Shown here: positions 27,830-37,677 of the stretch, in pieces
Numbering within the stretch: the first letter of the stretch is position 1
Layout of the letters: the number at the start of each line of letters is the position of its first letter
NCBI GenBank assembly: GCA_020632875.1
Contig: JACKET010000007.1
Span: 382,500 to 446,499, forward strand
Direction of reading: 5' to 3'
Source: Alphaproteobacteria bacterium
GTDB taxonomy: Bacteria; Myxococcota_A; UBA796; GCA-2862545
DNA length: 64,000 bases
The notes under the pieces: generated by a model
What the model was told of the DNA's origin: nothing
Database searches by the model: none
The model's input: only the letters and a program-made list of their open reading frames with translations
Program-made: the position numbers and the translations under genes

Positions 27830-28491
27830 TCCAGCAGGGCGTCTGGGTCCCGCCTCCCCCCGAGCGCACGCTCGTGCGCCGGATCGTCGGTGTGCTCGGC
27901 GCCGGGCTCGGCACGGTCGGCGTCTTCGGCCTGCTGCTCGCGATGAACGCGATGGACCGCAGCCCGCCGAAGCCCCCGGAGGCCCGCGTCACCCAGCTGG
28001 CGGTCGCGCCGCAGCAGAAGCCCAAGGCGAAGCCGCGGCCGAAGCCCCAGCCCCGGAAGACCCCGCCGCGCAAGGCCCCTCCGAAGGTTCCGACCCTCGC
28101 GGCGGGCGTGGGCGGGCTGGATCTCGGGCTCGGCGGCGGAGGTCTCGACCTCGGCGACGCCACGTCCGCCCTGCTCGGCGACGCGTCGCCGTCGCTCATG
28201 ACCGCCGACGCGGTCGACACCCTGCCCGTCCCCACGAAGCAGGTCGGCGCCGCGTACCCCGCGAAGGCGCGGTCCCGCGGCATCACCGGCGAGGTCGTGC
28301 TCGAGCTCGACATCGACGAGCGCGGCCGGCTCACCGACGCACGGGTGCTCTCGGCCCGCCCCACCGGGGTCTTCGAGGACGCCGCGCTGCAGACCGTCCG
28401 CCAGTGGGCGTTCGCTCCCGCCACGTACCAGGGCCGCGCGGTCGCCGTGTCCGGCGTGGCGCTCCCCATCACCTTCGACCTGGAGCGCTGA
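27826..28491 (+). CDS. tonB: TonB energy transducer
   Basis: 221 residues, start coupled by ATGA to exbD. The N-terminal membrane anchor is at residues ~18-42 (IVGVLGAGLGTVGVFGLLLA). A Pro/Lys-rich spacer (KPKAKPRPKPQPRKTPPRK) follows, then a glycine-rich stretch with two GLDLG-type repeats. The C-terminal TonB domain shows YPAKARSRGITGEVVLELD, QTVRQWAFAPA and a final strand ending LPITFDLER. It spans the periplasm to deliver proton-motive-force energy to the TonB-dependent receptor encoded downstream. Confidence 0.93.
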   Translation: MIQQGVWVPPPPERTLVRRIVGVLGAGLGTVGVFGLLLAMNAMDRSPPKPPEARVTQLAVAPQQKPKAKPRPKPQPRKTPPRKAPPKVPTLAAGVGGLDLGLGGGGLDLGDATSALLGDASPSLMTADAVDTLPVPTKQVGAAYPAKARSRGITGEVVLELDIDERGRLTDARVLSARPTGVFEDAALQTVRQWAFAPATYQGRAVAVSGVALPITFDLER

Positions 28492-28492
28492 C

Positions 28493-29575
28493 ATGCTCTG
28501 GGCCCTGCTCACCGCGTTCTCCGCCGAGCCGAACCGCCTCGACATCGCCGCGCGCCTCGTCGCCGACGGGCACCACGACCGCGCCGCGTCGGTCCTCGCC
28601 GAGATCGTCGAGCCGAAGAAGTCGGAGCTGGGGCGCTACCACACGCTGCGCGGGCTCGTGGCCCTCGAGCTCGGCGATGCGGCCGGCGCCGCCGCGGAGC
28701 TCGAACAGGCCGTCGCCATCGCGCCCGAGCCCGTGACCTGGGTGACGCTCGCCGCCGCCCACGACCAGCTCGGCGCACCCGCGGACGCGCTCTCGGCCCT
28801 CGACCGCGGCGGCGCCGATCTCGACGGGCTCCCCGCGGCCTGGCACCTCCGCGCGCGCGCCCTGTCCGACCTCGAGCGGCACGACGAGGCGTACGCCACG
28901 GCGCTGACGGGCTCCGAGCGGTTCCCCGCGCACGTCGGCCTGCTCGAGGAGCGGCTCACGCAGCTCGTGGAGGTCGGCTTGACCCACCAGGCGGCCGTCG
29001 AGGCGCCGGACGCCCTGCTCGCGGCGGATGCCCCCGAGGACACGTGGCTCGCCGTCACGCGCGCGATGCTCGACGCGGGCGCGCCGCGCGACGCCCAGCA
29101 GCTCGGCGAGACCGCCCACCTCCTGTTCCCCGACAGCCCCCGCCCGCGCGTGGCCCTCGCGAGCGCGTGCATGGCGACCGAATCCTGGCGCTGCGCGGGC
29201 GAGATGCTCGCCGAGGCCGCGGCGTTCGACTCGACCTACGCGGTGCAGGCGGCCGAGTGCTTCCGCCGGTCGGGCGACCCGCAGCGCGCGCTGTACCTCA
29301 ACGCCCAGGTCACCGACCCGACGGAGAAGGCCCGCCAGCGGCTCGGCCTGCTCCTCGAGCTGCGCGCGTTCGCAGAGGCCAGCGCGCTCGACCCGCGGCT
29401 CGAGCGGCTCGGGCTCCTCGAGGACGACCAGGTCGCGTACGCCCTCGCGTTCGCCCATGCGGCCGTCGGCAACCACGCCCGCGCCGAGACGCTCGTGACC
29501 CGGCTCACCGACCCGGTGATGGTCCGCCAGGGCACCACGCTCCTCGAGAGCCTCGCTCCCGCGGGTGAACGATGA
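28493..29575 (+). CDS. TPR protein of TonB operon
   Basis: 360 residues. A short hydrophobic N-terminus (MLWALLTAFSAEP) could be a cleaved signal peptide. The rest is an alanine-rich TPR solenoid (LVADGHHDRAASVLAEIVE, LELGDAAGAAAELEQAVAI). TonB2-type loci in marine gammaproteobacteria also end with a TPR protein after tonB, which supports membership of the system. The gene starts two bases after the tonB stop and its own stop overlaps the receptor start (ATGA). Role within the complex unknown. Confidence 0.85.
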   Translation: MLWALLTAFSAEPNRLDIAARLVADGHHDRAASVLAEIVEPKKSELGRYHTLRGLVALELGDAAGAAAELEQAVAIAPEPVTWVTLAAAHDQLGAPADALSALDRGGADLDGLPAAWHLRARALSDLERHDEAYATALTGSERFPAHVGLLEERLTQLVEVGLTHQAAVEAPDALLAADAPEDTWLAVTRAMLDAGAPRDAQQLGETAHLLFPDSPRPRVALASACMATESWRCAGEMLAEAAAFDSTYAVQAAECFRRSGDPQRALYLNAQVTDPTEKARQRLGLLLELRAFAEASALDPRLERLGLLEDDQVAYALAFAHAAVGNHARAETLVTRLTDPVMVRQGTTLLESLAPAGER

Positions 29576-32500
29576 GCCTCCTCGCCCTGCTGGCCACGGC
29601 ATTCGCCGGCGGACGCGTGGAAGGCCACGTGTTCGCGGACACCTCCGGCGCTCCCCTCGCGAACGTCACCGTGCGCGTGGGGGATTCCGAGGCCGTGACC
29701 GACGCCTCCGGCCACTTCGCGCTGCCCGCCGAGGCCGGGGAGCTCGAGCTCGTGGTCAGCGCGGAGGGCCGCCAGGGCGGGTCCGTCGCGGCCCGCGTCT
29801 CCGACGGCGGCGTCACGGAGGTCCTCGTCACGCTCTCCGCCACCGAAGCGCCCGGTTTCCTCCTCGAGCAGCCCGAGGTCGCGACGGTCCAGGCCGACGA
29901 CGACGCCGTCGTCGCCCTCACCGGCATCGTCCGGGACGCCGGCGGCCGTCCCCTCCCCGACATCCGCGTCTTCGTCCGCGGGGTCGAAGGCCTCGCGCGA
30001 ACCGACGCGGACGGGCGTTTCACGCTGTCCGTCCCCGAGGGGACCCACACGCTGGCCGCGGTGGGGACGGGCTACACGTCCGCCGAGCTCGAGGTCGCCA
30101 CGGGGGGCGAGGTCGTCGTCACACTCGCCGAAGCACCCCGCGCGCTCTCCGCCTTCACCATCAGCGCGCCCTACCTCGAAGGCTCCGTTGCGGGCCTGCT
30201 CGACGACCGCAAGGAGGGCGGCACGGTCGCCGACGTGCTCGGCGCCGACGAGATGTCCCGCGCGGGCGACAGCGACGCCGCGTCGGCCCTCGCCCGCGTG
30301 ACCGGCCTCACCGTGGTCGACGGGAAGTACGTGTTCGTGCGCGGCCTCGGCGACCGCTACAGCTCCAGCCTGCTGAACGGCGGGATGCTTCCGTCGCCCG
30401 AGCCCGAGCGGCGCGTCGTCCCGCTCGACCTGTTCCCGACGAGCATCCTGAAGGGCGTCGTCGTCCAGAAGACCTGGACGCCCGACATGCCCGGCGAGTT
30501 CGGCGGCGGCGTGGTGCAGCTGCAGACGATCGACCCGCCGACCGAGTGGGTCTCGTCCATCCAGCTCTCGGGCACCTACCGTCAAGGGACGACGTTCACG
30601 AAGGGCCTCGTCGCACCCGGCGGCCCGACCGACTTCTTCGGCTTCGACGGCGGATTCCGCGCCCTCCCCGAAGAGGTCGCCATCGCGAGCGCCGAGAGCC
30701 CGCTCGAAGAGGGCGACCTGTTCTCCGACCGCGGGTACACGGCCGCCGAGCTCGAGAAGCTCGGCGAGGCGATGGACAGCCACTACAGCCCGCTCCGCAA
30801 GGCGCTGCCCCCGGGGCTCGGCCTCAGCGCGTCACTCGGCAACGGCGTCGAGCGCGACGGCGTCTCCGCGGGCTTCCTGGGCGCCTTCACCTTCGGGAAC
30901 GACTGGAAGCAGCGCGACTTCCAGCGCACGTACTACACCCCCGACGGCGACGGTGGGCTGCGGCCACAGCACCGGTACGCGTTCGACGAGGCCGTGAACG
31001 AGGTCTCGTTCGGGGGCTTCCTGACGGGCGGGCTGAAGGTCGGGACGAGCGAGCTGACCTACACGGGCATGCTGTCGCGCTCGAGCGACGACACGGCGCG
31101 CATCTACGAGGGCTACAACGACGACGTGGGCGCCGACATCCGCGTCACGCGGACGCGCTGGGTCGAGCGCCAGCTCTTCTGGAACCAGGTGCGCGGGAAG
31201 CACGGGCTCGGCAAGCTCCAGCTCGACTGGCACGCGATCTACGCGGGCGCGAACCGACTCGAGCCCGACCGGAAGGAGACGCGGTTCGACAACGAGCCCG
31301 GCACCGACCGGTGGCTGCTCTCCGATCGGCCCGAGGGCAACGGGCGTTTCTTCAGCGATGCCGGCGAGAAGTCCGGCGAGGGCGCGCTCGATCTGACGTG
31401 GCGCCCCTTCCGGACCGAGGAGCGCGACGGGATCGCGCTGAAGACCGGGGCGCGCGTCACGATCCGCGAGCGCAGCGTGGACACGCGGCGGTTCAAGTAC
31501 TTCCACAAGGGCGCCGCGAGCCGCGACCCGGACGTGCTGACCGGGACCCCCGAGGACATCTTCACGCCCGACAACATCGGTCCCGACGGCTTCCAGTTCG
31601 AGGAGTTCACCCGGCAGACCGACAACTACTCCGCGAGCCACCGCATCCTCGCGGCGTACGCGATGGCGGACGTGCCGATCCGGCCGTGGCTGTCGGTGCT
31701 CGGCGGCGTGCGGCTCGAGCACTCGGCGCAGGACGTGGAGACCTTCGAGCTGTTCAACCCCTCGCAGACCCCCGTGAAGGCGGAGCTGACGACGCTCGAC
31801 GTGCTCCCGGCCGCGACGGTGACGCTCGCTCCGACGGACAGCGTGCGGATCCGGGCCGGCGGCGCGCGGACGGTGTCGCGTCCGGACTTCCGCGAGCTGT
31901 CGCCGGCGACCTTCAACGACGTGACCGGCGGCCGCCAGACGTTCGGCAACCCCGAGCTGCAGCGGGCGCTGATCGATCATGCGGACGTGCGCTTCGAGTG
32001 GTTCCTGGCCTCCGGCGAGGTGGTGAGCGTCGGCGCCTTCGCGAAGCGCTTCACGCGACCCGTCGAGACGGTCGTGGTGCCGAGCGCGCAGCAGTCCGTC
32101 ACGTGGGAGAACGCGGAGGGGGCGACGAACACGGGCGTCGAGCTCGAGCTGCGCAAGTCGCTGCCGCTGAACCTGTGGGCCGCGGGGAACCTCGCGCTCA
32201 TCCGGTCGCGCATCCAGCTCGCCGAGGGCTCGGGCATCCAGACGAGCAGCGAGCGCGCGCTGCAGGGCCAGTCGCCGTGGGTGCTGAACCTCCAGGCCGG
32301 CTGGGAGCACCCGGAGCGGGCAGACCGCGTGACGGTCGTGCTGAACGCCGTCGGACGCCGCATCACGGAGGTCGGTGCGCTCGGCGCTCCCGACGTGTAC
32401 GAGCTGCCGGTGCCGGAGCTGCAGGTGGTCGGGCGAAAGGAGCTCGGCGCCGGCTTCGCGGCGACCGCGAAGCTCGGCAACGTGCTGAACCCCGCCGCCG

Positions 32501-32580
32501 TCACGATGCAGGGCGAGAACGAGGTCGACCGGATCAAGAGCGGATGGACGCTGGGCCTCGGTCTGAGGTGGAGCCCCTAG
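29572..32580 (+). CDS. TonB-dependent outer-membrane receptor with two carboxypeptidase-regulatory-like domains
   Basis: 1002 residues. A signal peptide (LLALLATAFAGG) is followed by two CarbopepD_reg-like beta domains (residues ~16-90 and ~112-188; GHVFADTSGAPLANVTVRVG and GIVRDAGGRPLPDIRVFV). The plug domain contains AASALARVTGLTVVDGKYVF, VRGLGDRYSSSLLNGG and FPTSILKGVVVQKTWTPD. A beta-barrel of about 700 residues ends in WTLGLGLRWSP, a typical C-terminal aromatic strand (though the last residue is Pro). The VRGLGDRYSS plug type occurs in receptors of unknown ligands associated with ExbB/ExbD operons. Substrate unknown; sugars, peptides or phosphorus compounds are possible. It is the last gene of the coupled TonB run. 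Confidence 0.92.
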   Translation: MSLLALLATAFAGGRVEGHVFADTSGAPLANVTVRVGDSEAVTDASGHFALPAEAGELELVVSAEGRQGGSVAARVSDGGVTEVLVTLSATEAPGFLLEQPEVATVQADDDAVVALTGIVRDAGGRPLPDIRVFVRGVEGLARTDADGRFTLSVPEGTHTLAAVGTGYTSAELEVATGGEVVVTLAEAPRALSAFTISAPYLEGSVAGLLDDRKEGGTVADVLGADEMSRAGDSDAASALARVTGLTVVDGKYVFVRGLGDRYSSSLLNGGMLPSPEPERRVVPLDLFPTSILKGVVVQKTWTPDMPGEFGGGVVQLQTIDPPTEWVSSIQLSGTYRQGTTFTKGLVAPGGPTDFFGFDGGFRALPEEVAIASAESPLEEGDLFSDRGYTAAELEKLGEAMDSHYSPLRKALPPGLGLSASLGNGVERDGVSAGFLGAFTFGNDWKQRDFQRTYYTPDGDGGLRPQHRYAFDEAVNEVSFGGFLTGGLKVGTSELTYTGMLSRSSDDTARIYEGYNDDVGADIRVTRTRWVERQLFWNQVRGKHGLGKLQLDWHAIYAGANRLEPDRKETRFDNEPGTDRWLLSDRPEGNGRFFSDAGEKSGEGALDLTWRPFRTEERDGIALKTGARVTIRERSVDTRRFKYFHKGAASRDPDVLTGTPEDIFTPDNIGPDGFQFEEFTRQTDNYSASHRILAAYAMADVPIRPWLSVLGGVRLEHSAQDVETFELFNPSQTPVKAELTTLDVLPAATVTLAPTDSVRIRAGGARTVSRPDFRELSPATFNDVTGGRQTFGNPELQRALIDHADVRFEWFLASGEVVSVGAFAKRFTRPVETVVVPSAQQSVTWENAEGATNTGVELELRKSLPLNLWAAGNLALIRSRIQLAEGSGIQTSSERALQGQSPWVLNLQAGWEHPERADRVTVVLNAVGRRITEVGALGAPDVYELPVPELQVVGRKELGAGFAATAKLGNVLNPAAVTMQGENEVDRIKSGWTLGLGLRWSP

Positions 32581-32603
32581 CAGCGCCCGGATACCGGCGG
32601 GGC

Positions 32604-34760
32604 ATGACCCGCACCGCCGAGATCCTCGCGTCGCTCCCCCTGTTCGAGGGCCTCCCGTCGGAGGCCGTCGGCGAGCTGGCCGCCGCGAGCACGCGGGTCG
32701 AGGCCGACGCGGGCACGGTGCTGTTCCACGAGGGCGACCCGGGCGACGCGCTGCACGCGATCGAGTCCGGCAGCGTCGACATCCTCGGGCGCGACGGGCG
32801 TGTGCTCGCGACCTTCGAAGCGGGCCAGTGCTTCGGCGAGATCGCGCTCGTGTCGGAGTCGCAGCGCTCGGCGAGCGTGCGGGTGCGCGAGGCCGGCGCG
32901 TTCATCGCGCTCCCGCGCGGCGCGTTCATGGCCGTCGCCGAGCGGCAGCCGACGCTGCGGGCGGCCCTCGGGCGCATCCTGCTCCAGCGCCTGCCCGGCC
33001 TGCGCGCCGCGACGACGAGCATCTTCGCCGACATCGACCACGAGCTCCTCAAGGAGATCGAGTCCGAGATGCGCTGGGTGGTCGTGTCGCGCGGCGACGC
33101 GCTCTTCCACGAGGGCGACGCGGGCGACGAGCTGTTCGTGCTCCTCCAGGGCCGGATGACGGCGATGCTGCCGCACGGGCGGCGCCGCGAGATGGGGCGC
33201 GGCGAGGTGATCGGCGAGATGGCCCTGCTCGGCCGGGCGCCGCGCTCCGCGACCGTCATCGCCGAGCGCGACAGCGTGCTCGTGGGGCTCTCGCGCGAGG
33301 GGTTCCAGCGCGCGGTCCAGCAGCACCCCGCGGCGCTCTTCGGGGTGGCGCACACGCTCGTCGAGCGCATCCGCGATCCGGCGGGGCACGGCCAGGGCAC
33401 GGTGAGCACGGTGGCCGTGGTGTCGTTCGTCGATCCAGCCGCGGCCGACGCGCTGCTGCCGGCCCTCGAGCGCGCCCTCGCGGCGCACGGCCCCACCCGG
33501 AGGCTCCGGCGGGCGACGTATCTCGAGCGCTTCCCGGCCTCGTCGCTGCTCGCCGACGACGCGATGCGCGTGCTGCCCTCGCGCCAGTGGCTCTCGGAGC
33601 AGGCGGCCGCCCACCGGTTCCTCGTGTACGACGTGCGCCCCGACGAGCCCGACTGGTACGGCCTGGCGCTCGCCGAGGCCGACCGCGTGCTGGTGCTGGT
33701 GCCCGACGTCCCGCCGAGCGACGCCGCCCTCCGCGTGATCGAAGCGGCCCGGCCGAGCCGCGCATGGCTCCTGATGTGCCACGAGCGCCGGCCACTCGGC
33801 GCGACGAACATGGCGGCGTGGCGCGCCCGCCTCCCCGGTGCCGAGACGCTGCACATCGACGACGCGGGCTTCGCAGGCATCGCGCGGCGCCTCGACGGCC
33901 GGGCGCTCGGCCTCGCGCTCGGCGGCGGCGGGGCGCGCGCGTTCGCCCACCTGGGGGTCGTGCGGGCGCTGCGCGAAGCCGGGGTCGAGCTGGACGCCGT
34001 CGCGGGCTCCAGCATGGGCGCGTTCGTCGGTGCCACGGTCGCGGCGGGCATGGGCTGGCGGGATGCCACGGCGCTCGCGCGACGCGTGTGGGCCGCGCCG
34101 GACATCAAGCGCCGCTGGACCCTCCCCGTGTTCTCGCTCCTCGACGTGTCCGACAACGAGCGGGCCGTGCGCGAGGCGCTCGGCGACATCGACATCACCG
34201 ACCTGCGGCTGCCCTTCTTCGCCACGGCGTCCGACATCACCACGCCCGCGCTCCGCATCCTCGACGAGGGCCCGATCTGGCGGGCGCTCCGCATGAGCGG
34301 CGCGTTCCCCGGGCTGTCCGCGCCGGTCCCCGACCGCGGCCGCATCCACGTCGACGGCGGCATGTTCAACAACCTGCCGATCGACGTGCTGCGCGGCCGG
34401 CTCTCGGGGCCGGTCCTCGCGTGCGACGTCGGCGCGGGCCGCGTGATGGAGGTCGATCCCGGCCTCACGGAGAGCCCCCGGCCCCGGCTCCGCCACCTCG
34501 TGAGCCGCGCGGCACGTGGCTCGTTCCCCACCTTCGCGCGGGTTCTGGTGCGCACGGTCGAGTGCTGCGACCAGCTCCGCAGCAGCGAGCGCCGCGAGCT
34601 CGCCACGCACTGCTTCACGCCTCCGGTCGAGCACATCGGGCTGATGGACTTCCATCGGCTCGACGAGGCCGTCGAGCTCGGGTACCGCCATGCCTCCGAG
34701 GCCCTCGCGGCGGGCGCCCTCGACCTGCTGCGCGACGCGCCTGCTGGAGGCCCCGCATGA
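32604..34760 (+). CDS. NTE-like patatin phospholipase with two cyclic-nucleotide-binding domains
   Basis: 718 residues from ATG 32604, 23 bp after the receptor stop, with GGCGGGG upstream. Two cNMP-binding domains (residues ~12-125 and ~142-255; FHEGDPGDALHAIESG and FHEGDAGDELFVLLQG) precede a linker domain. The patatin domain carries the oxyanion hole GGGGARAFAHLG (440-451), nucleophile Ser470 in GSSMG and dyad Asp584 in DGG. All catalytic residues are present. The order matches neuropathy target esterase/NTE1-type lysophospholipases, but there is no N-terminal membrane helix. Probable role: lysophospholipid hydrolysis controlled by nucleotide binding. Its stop overlaps the start of the next kinase gene (ATGA). 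Confidence 0.9.
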   Translation: MTRTAEILASLPLFEGLPSEAVGELAAASTRVEADAGTVLFHEGDPGDALHAIESGSVDILGRDGRVLATFEAGQCFGEIALVSESQRSASVRVREAGAFIALPRGAFMAVAERQPTLRAALGRILLQRLPGLRAATTSIFADIDHELLKEIESEMRWVVVSRGDALFHEGDAGDELFVLLQGRMTAMLPHGRRREMGRGEVIGEMALLGRAPRSATVIAERDSVLVGLSREGFQRAVQQHPAALFGVAHTLVERIRDPAGHGQGTVSTVAVVSFVDPAAADALLPALERALAAHGPTRRLRRATYLERFPASSLLADDAMRVLPSRQWLSEQAAAHRFLVYDVRPDEPDWYGLALAEADRVLVLVPDVPPSDAALRVIEAARPSRAWLLMCHERRPLGATNMAAWRARLPGAETLHIDDAGFAGIARRLDGRALGLALGGGGARAFAHLGVVRALREAGVELDAVAGSSMGAFVGATVAAGMGWRDATALARRVWAAPDIKRRWTLPVFSLLDVSDNERAVREALGDIDITDLRLPFFATASDITTPALRILDEGPIWRALRMSGAFPGLSAPVPDRGRIHVDGGMFNNLPIDVLRGRLSGPVLACDVGAGRVMEVDPGLTESPRPRLRHLVSRAARGSFPTFARVLVRTVECCDQLRSSERRELATHCFTPPVEHIGLMDFHRLDEAVELGYRHASEALAAGALDLLRDAPAGGPA

Positions 34761-37627
34761 GCGTGCGTGAAGCGGGCGACTGGGACCTCGTCGAGACCCT
34801 GGGCCAGGGCATGCAGGCCGAGGTCTGGCGCGCGGTGCACCGTCCCACCGGCACGCCGGGCGCGGTGAAGGTCTTCGCGAGCGCCGCACCGTCCGAGGTC
34901 GTGTTCGAGGTCGCGCAGCTCGCGGCGCTGGATCACCCGTCCGTCGCGCGGATCCTCGACCGCGGCGATCGGGTCGACGGCGCGCCGCGGCCCTGGATCG
35001 CGCTGGAGCTCGCCGACTCCACCCTCCCCGACCGGCTCGACAGCCTCGACTGGCCCGCGACCCGCGCGCTGCTCGACGGCCTGCTCGGCGCCCTCGCCCA
35101 CGCCCACGCGCTGACCATCCGCCACCGCGACGTGAAGCCGGCGAACGTCCTGTACTCCGGCGGGCGCCCGATGCTCGCCGACTTCGGCATCGCGTGGCAG
35201 GCGTACCACGGCGAGGGGCGGCCCCGTGCTGCCGGTACGCCCGCGTTCTCCGCGCCGGAGCAGCTCGCGGGGCGCTGGACCCGCGAGGGCCCGTGGACCG
35301 ACCTGTACGCCCTCGGCAGCCTGGCGTGGTGGTGCGTCACGGGCGACGCGCCGTACGGCACCGCGATGGCGGCGCTCCAGGCGCACCGCTCCGCTCCCCT
35401 CCCGCCCTTCCGGCCGCGGTTCGAGGTTCCCGCGGGGCTCGAGCCATGGCTCGCCCGACTGCTCGCGAAGGCCCCGCGTGACCGGTTCAGCCACGCAGCG
35501 GCGGCCCGCGCCGGCCTGGCCGCGCTCGACGGCCTCCCCCTCCGGCCGGGGCGCGACACCTTCGACCCCTCGTTCCGGCCGCGTTGCGGGCGCGGGTTGC
35601 TCGGCATCCGCGCGCTGCCGGTGCTCTCCACCGGCGCCGTGAACGACGCCATCTGGTCGGCCCTCGAAGACCCGCACCCGCGACGCCTCCGCCTGCGCGG
35701 GCCCGCGGGGGCCGGGCGCGGCGCCGTCGCGATCCGCGCGGCCCAGATCGCCAGCCAGTCCGGGCTCGGCTGGCCGTTCCGCATCGGCGACGGAGGGCTC
35801 GAGGCCGTGCTCCGCGATGCGCTGCTGCTCGAAGACGGGGCCGCCGAGACCCGCGTGGTCGACCGCCTCGAGGCGATCGACCTCGCCGACGACGTCGATC
35901 GGGCGCTGTACACCGAAGCCGCCCGCTCGCTGGCGTCCACGGGTTCCTGCGCCTTCCTGGCGGGGCTCGCGCGCCGGGCGCTGCTCGCGCAGGCCGACGG
36001 GCGCCCGCTCGTCGCCATCCTCGCCACCGACGCGCCCGACGCCGCGGCGTTCGTCGAGTCGCTCTACGCGGAGGGCGCCGTGGGCGTGCTCCTGAGCCTC
36101 GTCGATCGGCCCGACCTCGAGGAGGTGGAGATCGGCCCGATCCCCGAAGCGGCGGCCCGTGCAGCGATGCTGAGCGTGGCACCGCTCGCGGAGGGTCTGC
36201 TGGACGAGCTGTTCACGGCCGCCGACGGCTATGCGGGGCGCCTCGCCGAGTCGCTCGGCCGCCTGTCGCGCGAGGCGCTGGAGTTCACGCCCGACGGCAC
36301 GCTCCAGCGCGCCGACACCCGCGGGGCGCGGACGTTCGACGCCGACGAGATCGCGGCCCTCCACCTCGCGACGATCGAGCCGGGCCAGTCGCTCTCGGGC
36401 TGGCTCGACGCCGCGTCGACGGTGGGTCTCGCGTCCGACACGCTCGTCCGGCTCGTCGAGAACGGCGCCGTGCGGGTGCAGGGCGAGACGGTGCGCGCCG
36501 CGGCGCCCGTCGACCCCACGAAGCTCCCCGCCACGGCGCGCGCGCGGAACCACGCCGCCATCGCGAGCGTCCTGCCGACGGGCAGCACGCCCCGGCTCCG
36601 GCTGGCGGCCCACCTCGAGGCGTCGGGGCGCGCCGCGGAGGCGCTGGCCCTGGCCCTCCCCGAGGCCTGGAGCGACCGCGAGCCGCTGCGTGAGGTCGCG
36701 AGCGCCGACTGGGCGCTGGAGCGGCTGGCGCCCGACGACGAGCGGGCCGGCGCATGCCGCGTGATCCGGGCCCTCGCGCGCGCGTCGATCCACGACGTGG
36801 ACGCCTTCGAGGCCGAAGCCGCGGCCTTCGCCGCGTGGGTCCGCGACACGGGCCACGTCGCATGGGCGCCGTCCGTCGCGTATCTCGAAGCGTGGATCGC
36901 GCTGTTCCGCGGCGACCTCGAAGCGGCACGGGCTTCGCTGCGGGAGGCGCTGAAGTCCGGCCCACAGCCGATCCTCGCCACGCGCATCGAGCGCTCGCTG
37001 GGCCAGCTCTACGTCGACCGTGGCGAGGTGGGCCGCGCGGCGCGGCACTTCGAGAAGGCCCTGGTGCTCGCGTCGACCGTGGCCCGGAAGCACGAAGCGG
37101 TGATGCAGCTGGCCTGGGCGCAGGGTGCCGACGGCGACCCGGAGGCCGGTCTCACGAGCCTGGCGGCGTGCCGTCCGCCGATCGACGTGGGCTCGGTCGC
37201 GTGGCGTGCGCTGCTCGTGCGCGGCGACCTGCACCGCTGGGCCGGTGCGCGGTTCGAGGCGCGCGTCGACTACCGCAAGGCGCGGGCGATCTGCGAGCGG
37301 CTCCAGGTCCCGACACCGCTGCTGGGGCTCTCCGACGCCCTCCTCGCGTGGGCGGAGGGCAGGGCCGACGATGCACGGGCCCACCTCGGCACACGGGTGG
37401 AGAGCCCGCACGTGTTCGTGCGCTTCGTGGCCCGCGCGCTCGATCTCCGCATCGATGTCGCCGCCGGGCTGCCGGTGGAGGCGAAGCTCGACGCGCTCGA
37501 AGCCGCCCCGGTGTGGAATCCCGACGCCATGGCGCTGCTCGGCGACGCGGCGGCGCACACGACCGGCGCCGTGGCCGAGCGGCTCGCGCGGCTCGCTGGC
37601 TATCGCGGGCGCTCTCCGGAGCGGTGA
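34757..37627 (+). CDS. Large Ser/Thr kinase with degenerate P-loop ATPase region and TPR-like C-terminus
   Basis: 956 residues. Kinase domain at residues 8-260: GQGMQAEVWRA, Lys in GAVKVF, RHRDVKPANVL, ADFGIAW and SAPEQ, so catalytically intact. At about residue 315 a segment LRLRGPAGAGRGAVAIRAA resembles the P-loop of the STAND/AAA domain found after the kinase in PknK-type proteins. However, the invariant Lys and Ser/Thr are replaced (GRGA), so nucleotide binding there is doubtful. The C-terminal ~400 residues are TPR-like (FRGDLEAARASLREALK, RGEVGRAARHFEKALVLAS). It is coupled by ATGA to the phospholipase gene, suggesting the two act in one signalling pathway. It ends 50 bp before the composite repeat element. 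Confidence 0.88.
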   Translation: MSVREAGDWDLVETLGQGMQAEVWRAVHRPTGTPGAVKVFASAAPSEVVFEVAQLAALDHPSVARILDRGDRVDGAPRPWIALELADSTLPDRLDSLDWPATRALLDGLLGALAHAHALTIRHRDVKPANVLYSGGRPMLADFGIAWQAYHGEGRPRAAGTPAFSAPEQLAGRWTREGPWTDLYALGSLAWWCVTGDAPYGTAMAALQAHRSAPLPPFRPRFEVPAGLEPWLARLLAKAPRDRFSHAAAARAGLAALDGLPLRPGRDTFDPSFRPRCGRGLLGIRALPVLSTGAVNDAIWSALEDPHPRRLRLRGPAGAGRGAVAIRAAQIASQSGLGWPFRIGDGGLEAVLRDALLLEDGAAETRVVDRLEAIDLADDVDRALYTEAARSLASTGSCAFLAGLARRALLAQADGRPLVAILATDAPDAAAFVESLYAEGAVGVLLSLVDRPDLEEVEIGPIPEAAARAAMLSVAPLAEGLLDELFTAADGYAGRLAESLGRLSREALEFTPDGTLQRADTRGARTFDADEIAALHLATIEPGQSLSGWLDAASTVGLASDTLVRLVENGAVRVQGETVRAAAPVDPTKLPATARARNHAAIASVLPTGSTPRLRLAAHLEASGRAAEALALALPEAWSDREPLREVASADWALERLAPDDERAGACRVIRALARASIHDVDAFEAEAAAFAAWVRDTGHVAWAPSVAYLEAWIALFRGDLEAARASLREALKSGPQPILATRIERSLGQLYVDRGEVGRAARHFEKALVLASTVARKHEAVMQLAWAQGADGDPEAGLTSLAACRPPIDVGSVAWRALLVRGDLHRWAGARFEARVDYRKARAICERLQVPTPLLGLSDALLAWAEGRADDARAHLGTRVESPHVFVRFVARALDLRIDVAAGLPVEAKLDALEAAPVWNPDAMALLGDAAAHTTGAVAERLARLAGYRGRSPER

Positions 37628-37677
37628 TCTGCCGCCACGGTGGGCTTCGGACGACGCTCACGATCGTCCGGCGCCTG

